A stretch of DNA of 7,819 nt. Source: Acidobacteriaceae bacterium (lineage in GTDB: Bacteria > Acidobacteriota > Terriglobia > Terriglobales > Acidobacteriaceae). Made by a program: the position numbers and the translations under genes. Where the stretch lies: positions 5,621-13,439 of the forward strand of contig PMMJ01000181.1 in assembly GCA_003162255.1 (NCBI GenBank), read 5' to 3'. The notes beneath the pieces are model-generated. The model was given only the letters and a program-made list of their open reading frames with translations. It ran no database searches and was not told the DNA's origin. This document shows positions 5,290 to 7,819 of this stretch, piece after piece (position 1 is the first letter of the stretch; each line of letters begins with the position of its first letter).

Positions 5290-6540
5290 GTGCGAATACT
5301 CCTGGAAATCTTTGGCCAGACCCTGAGCACGCTGTGGGCACATAAGCTGCGCTCGTTCCTGACCATGTTTGGAATCGCGTGGGGCGTGGGATCGCTTTTG
5401 TTGCTGGTCGGCCTGGGCGAGGGCTTTCGTTCCGGGAACCGAAAACAGTTCAACGAATTGGGCGAAGATGTCATGTTCATTTGGGGTGGAAGAGCGCCCG
5501 CGATGAATGGCAGCTTCACCAGCATGCGCTCCTATCAACTCACTTATAAGGACTACGAGGGCCTGCTCACGGATTGTCCGGACATACGGGCCGCGGCACC
5601 CGTGATCTCGCGGGGGGACGTGCGCGCGGTGAGCGAATTCTTCCAGAGCAGCGGGCAACTCAATGGCGTGCTCGCCAATTACGACAAGATTCGTTACCTG
5701 CCGGTACAGGATGGCCGCTGGCTGAACCAGATGGACATTGCACAAAAACGGTCGGTGCTGATTCTGGGGGACGAGACGCGGCGGTTGCTGTTTCCAGGCC
5801 GGCCTGCGATTGACAGCATAGTCCTGCTGAACGGAGTTCGTTTCCAGGTGATCGGCACGCTGAAGCGGGTGGGGCATGGCAACAACAACGATGTGAACTT
5901 GCGCATCTTCATTCCGTTCACGACCATGCGCCAGTATTTTCCGCCGCTGAACGTAGGCGAGATTGACGACGCGATTTCGTTCCTGGTGTACCAGCCGAGG
6001 GTCCGCGCGCTTCACGAAACGGCGCGGCTGGAGATGAATAAGGTGGTGGCGCGAAACCATGGTTTTCCCTACGACACGCCCGACGCTTACGACGAGTGGG
6101 ACAGCATTCGAACCGCGGATCAGGTGGGCAAGATTTTCGACGCGATGAACATGTTTCTGGGCAGCGTGGGACTGGTGACGCTTAGCCTGGGAGCGATCGG
6201 GATCGTCAACATCATGCTGGTTGCGGTGGCCGATCGGACCCGTGAAATCGGATTGCGGAAAGCCCTGGGCGCGACCAACCACAGCATCATGTTCCAATTC
6301 TTTACCGAAGGCGCGTTCTTGACAGTGCTGAGCGGCGGCTTTGGCATCGGAGGGGCTGCGGCCCTCATGGCGGCGTTAAGTAAGTTGCCCTCGCCTCCGG
6401 GATGGGACCCACCCACGCTGGCGCCCTCGAGTGCGATCCTGGCGCTGGTCTCGCTTTCGGTGGCAGGGATCGTCGCCGGCCTCTATCCGGCTCGACAGGC
6501 CGCCGCACTGCAGCCGGTGGATGCGCTGAGGAAAGAATGA
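5290..6540 (+). CDS. ABC transporter permease, MacB/FtsX type (first of a tandem pair)
   Basis: This complete 416-residue permease has the four-helix MacB/LolCE topology. TM1 is at about 20-42, in LRSFLTMFGIAWGVGSLLLL. A large periplasmic MacB-type core domain covers about 45-285. TM2 is at about 288-313 (AIGIVNIMLVAV), TM3 about 333-360, and TM4 about 380-402, ending in YPARQAAALQPVDALRKE. RTREIGLRKALGA at 316-328 is the conserved cytoplasmic segment after TM2 that contacts the ATPase in this family. There is no fused nucleotide-binding domain, unlike E. coli MacB, so a separate LolD/MacB-type ATPase is needed. Such transporters transmit force across the membrane to export peptides, drugs or lipoproteins; the substrate cannot be told here. 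The start is GTG 5290 with only a weak GAAG upstream; it fits the family N-terminus. The second permease gene follows after 43 bases. It is not the long acidobacterial duplicated permease type (about 800 residues). Confidence 0.95.
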   Translation: MRILLEIFGQTLSTLWAHKLRSFLTMFGIAWGVGSLLLLVGLGEGFRSGNRKQFNELGEDVMFIWGGRAPAMNGSFTSMRSYQLTYKDYEGLLTDCPDIRAAAPVISRGDVRAVSEFFQSSGQLNGVLANYDKIRYLPVQDGRWLNQMDIAQKRSVLILGDETRRLLFPGRPAIDSIVLLNGVRFQVIGTLKRVGHGNNNDVNLRIFIPFTTMRQYFPPLNVGEIDDAISFLVYQPRVRALHETARLEMNKVVARNHGFPYDTPDAYDEWDSIRTADQVGKIFDAMNMFLGSVGLVTLSLGAIGIVNIMLVAVADRTREIGLRKALGATNHSIMFQFFTEGAFLTVLSGGFGIGGAAALMAALSKLPSPPGWDPPTLAPSSAILALVSLSVAGIVAGLYPARQAAALQPVDALRKE

Positions 6541-6583
6541 TAAAGCAGACGGTGATGAGAGAGTTGATGAGAAAGACAGAATC

Positions 6584-7819
6584 ATGAGCCCCAACCTCAA
6601 CCCACGGCGAGTGCTGGGTCGAGACCTGCTGCAGCAAGCCTACGGCGCGATGCGGCATGACCTGCGCAAAACCGTGCTGACCATGCTGGGTATGGCTTGG
6701 GGTATTGCCACGGTAGTGCTGCTGCTGGCGTATGGCGACGGTTTCGGGCGCGCCATTCAGGCGATCTGGGACAGCTATGGTTCGACGGCGGTGGGAATTT
6801 TTCCGGGCCGCACCTCGCAACAGGCCGGCGGCAACAAGGCCGGTGTGCAGATCCATTTCACCGAAGACGACGTGGAAATGATCCGCAACGTCGTGCCGCT
6901 GGTGAAGCATGTCTCCCGCGCGCTTGATATGACCACCACGGTGCAGGCGGGGTCACGGTCCTTCAGTTTTACGACCTTCGGCATTGACCCGGGCATTCAG
7001 GATATTTGGAATCTCACAGTCGATACCGGCCGATTCATCGACGATCAGGACAATTTCAGCCACGGTATGTACGCCGTGCTCGGGTCGGAGGCGAAGGACA
7101 AACTGTTTTCTGGAATGCCCGCCGTGGGCGAAGACATTCGCGTCAATGGCGTCGTGTTCCAGGTGGTGGGTGTGATGCATCCGCGCATGCAGGAAGCGGA
7201 CAACGACGACAATCGCGTGGTCTACATCCCGTTCCACTCGATGGACACGCTGCAGAGCACGCATTACGTGGGCGGATTGTGGCTCGACTCGCTCGGCCTC
7301 GACCACACGAAAGTGACGAAATCGATTCGCGATTCCCTGGCGGAGGCGCACGGCTTCAAGCCCGACGACGAGCGCGCCGTGTTCGTCTTCGATGCGAAAA
7401 AACAGCTGGAGCAATTCAGCGTGATTACCATCGGCCTGAAAATCCTGCTGGCGTTTATTGGGACGGTGACGCTGGGCATCGGCGGCATTGGGCTGATGAA
7501 TATCATGCTGGTCTCGGTCACGCAGCGAACGCGGGAGATTGGCGTGGAAAAAGCGCTGGGCGCGCGGCGGAGGGACATCCTGTTTCAGTTTCTAGCTGAG
7601 GCCTTGGTGATCACCGCGGCCGGGGGAGTTTTTGGGATTCTTTTGTCGTACGCAATTTCGTTTTCCGTGGGAAGCCTCACCCTGTACAGCGCCATGGCTG
7701 CACATGCCGAGGCGGGCGATATTCGGCTGCTCGTTTCCCCAAAAACCGTTCTCATCGCGACCACAATTCTCGGCTTCGTGGGCGTTGCCAGCGGCATGTT
7801 TCCCGCGGTGCGCGCGGCC
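6584..7819 (+). CDS. ABC transporter permease, MacB/FtsX type (second of the pair), 3' end cut by the window edge
   Basis: The frame is open from ATG 6584 to the edge (412 residues); only a few codons are probably missing, since the sequence already reaches the final FPAVRAA motif that corresponds to YPARQAA in the first permease. Layout matches its neighbour. TM1 is at about 30-50 (LTMLGMAWGIATVVLLL), the periplasmic core at about 52-280, TM2 at about 285-312 (GIGLMNIMLVSV), RTREIGVEKALGA at 315-327, TM3 at about 333-362, and TM4 at about 385-410. The two proteins are clearly paralogous but well diverged, so they are not a recent duplication and may form a heterodimer. At residue 322 this copy has Glu where the first permease and canonical MacB have Arg. 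There is no fused ATPase. A weak purine-rich GATGAGAAAG lies 8-17 bases upstream. The 43-base gap from the preceding stop supports co-transcription. Confidence 0.95.
   Translation, partial: MSPNLNPRRVLGRDLLQQAYGAMRHDLRKTVLTMLGMAWGIATVVLLLAYGDGFGRAIQAIWDSYGSTAVGIFPGRTSQQAGGNKAGVQIHFTEDDVEMIRNVVPLVKHVSRALDMTTTVQAGSRSFSFTTFGIDPGIQDIWNLTVDTGRFIDDQDNFSHGMYAVLGSEAKDKLFSGMPAVGEDIRVNGVVFQVVGVMHPRMQEADNDDNRVVYIPFHSMDTLQSTHYVGGLWLDSLGLDHTKVTKSIRDSLAEAHGFKPDDERAVFVFDAKKQLEQFSVITIGLKILLAFIGTVTLGIGGIGLMNIMLVSVTQRTREIGVEKALGARRRDILFQFLAEALVITAAGGVFGILLSYAISFSVGSLTLYSAMAAHAEAGDIRLLVSPKTVLIATTILGFVGVASGMFPAVRAA

Noticed and set aside
5269..6297. Minus-strand open frame of 342 codons opposite the first permease
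   Set aside because: The plus strand carries an unmistakable MacB-type permease; the antisense product has no recognisable motif and is a shadow of high-GC codon use.
1..7819. CRISPR array, tRNA, rRNA, insertion sequence or phage genes
   Set aside because: No regularly spaced repeats, cloverleaf-like segment, transposase or integrase motif, or terminal inverted repeats were seen on either strand.

Overview
The window is high-GC bacterial chromosome with dense coding and short intergenic gaps. The gene content and protein style suggest an acidobacterium, probably of the Terriglobales/Koribacter kind: tandem MacB-type permeases without a fused ATPase, a small secreted protein of the 'RVADTLLPQGNYEI' kind, and intergenic DNA rich in short hairpins and degenerate repeats. 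This assignment rests on recognition of protein style, not on a marker gene. Nothing points to a prophage, transposon, CRISPR array or RNA gene.

Left half, all on the minus strand. An ATP-dependent Lon protease (start at 2180) runs off the left edge. It carries an HspR-type inverted repeat (HAIR element) between its start codon and its likely promoter, which suggests heat-shock repression. Next come a small secreted protein of unknown function (2396-2779), a monofunctional prephenate dehydratase PheA with an expanded repeat-built linker (2974-3843), and a RimI-like GNAT acetyltransferase (3893-4354). rimI and pheA are 49 bases apart and probably co-transcribed. lon and the small gene each seem to have their own upstream region.

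Right half, all on the plus strand and divergent from rimI. A single-pass membrane protein of unknown function (4561-5232) is followed by two different MacB/FtsX-type ABC transporter permeases (5290-6540 and 6584 to the right edge). The short spacings suggest one operon. The two permeases would plausibly pair as a heterodimer, with an ATPase and perhaps an HlyD-type adaptor encoded outside the window.

The intergenic gaps (each about 200 bases or less) hold several clear stem-loops without U-tracts, a degenerate heptamer repeat, and the HAIR operator. No wholly new system is evident. The observations most worth checking are the HAIR site at lon, the repeat-expanded PheA linker, and the orphan permease pair with its unknown membrane partner.
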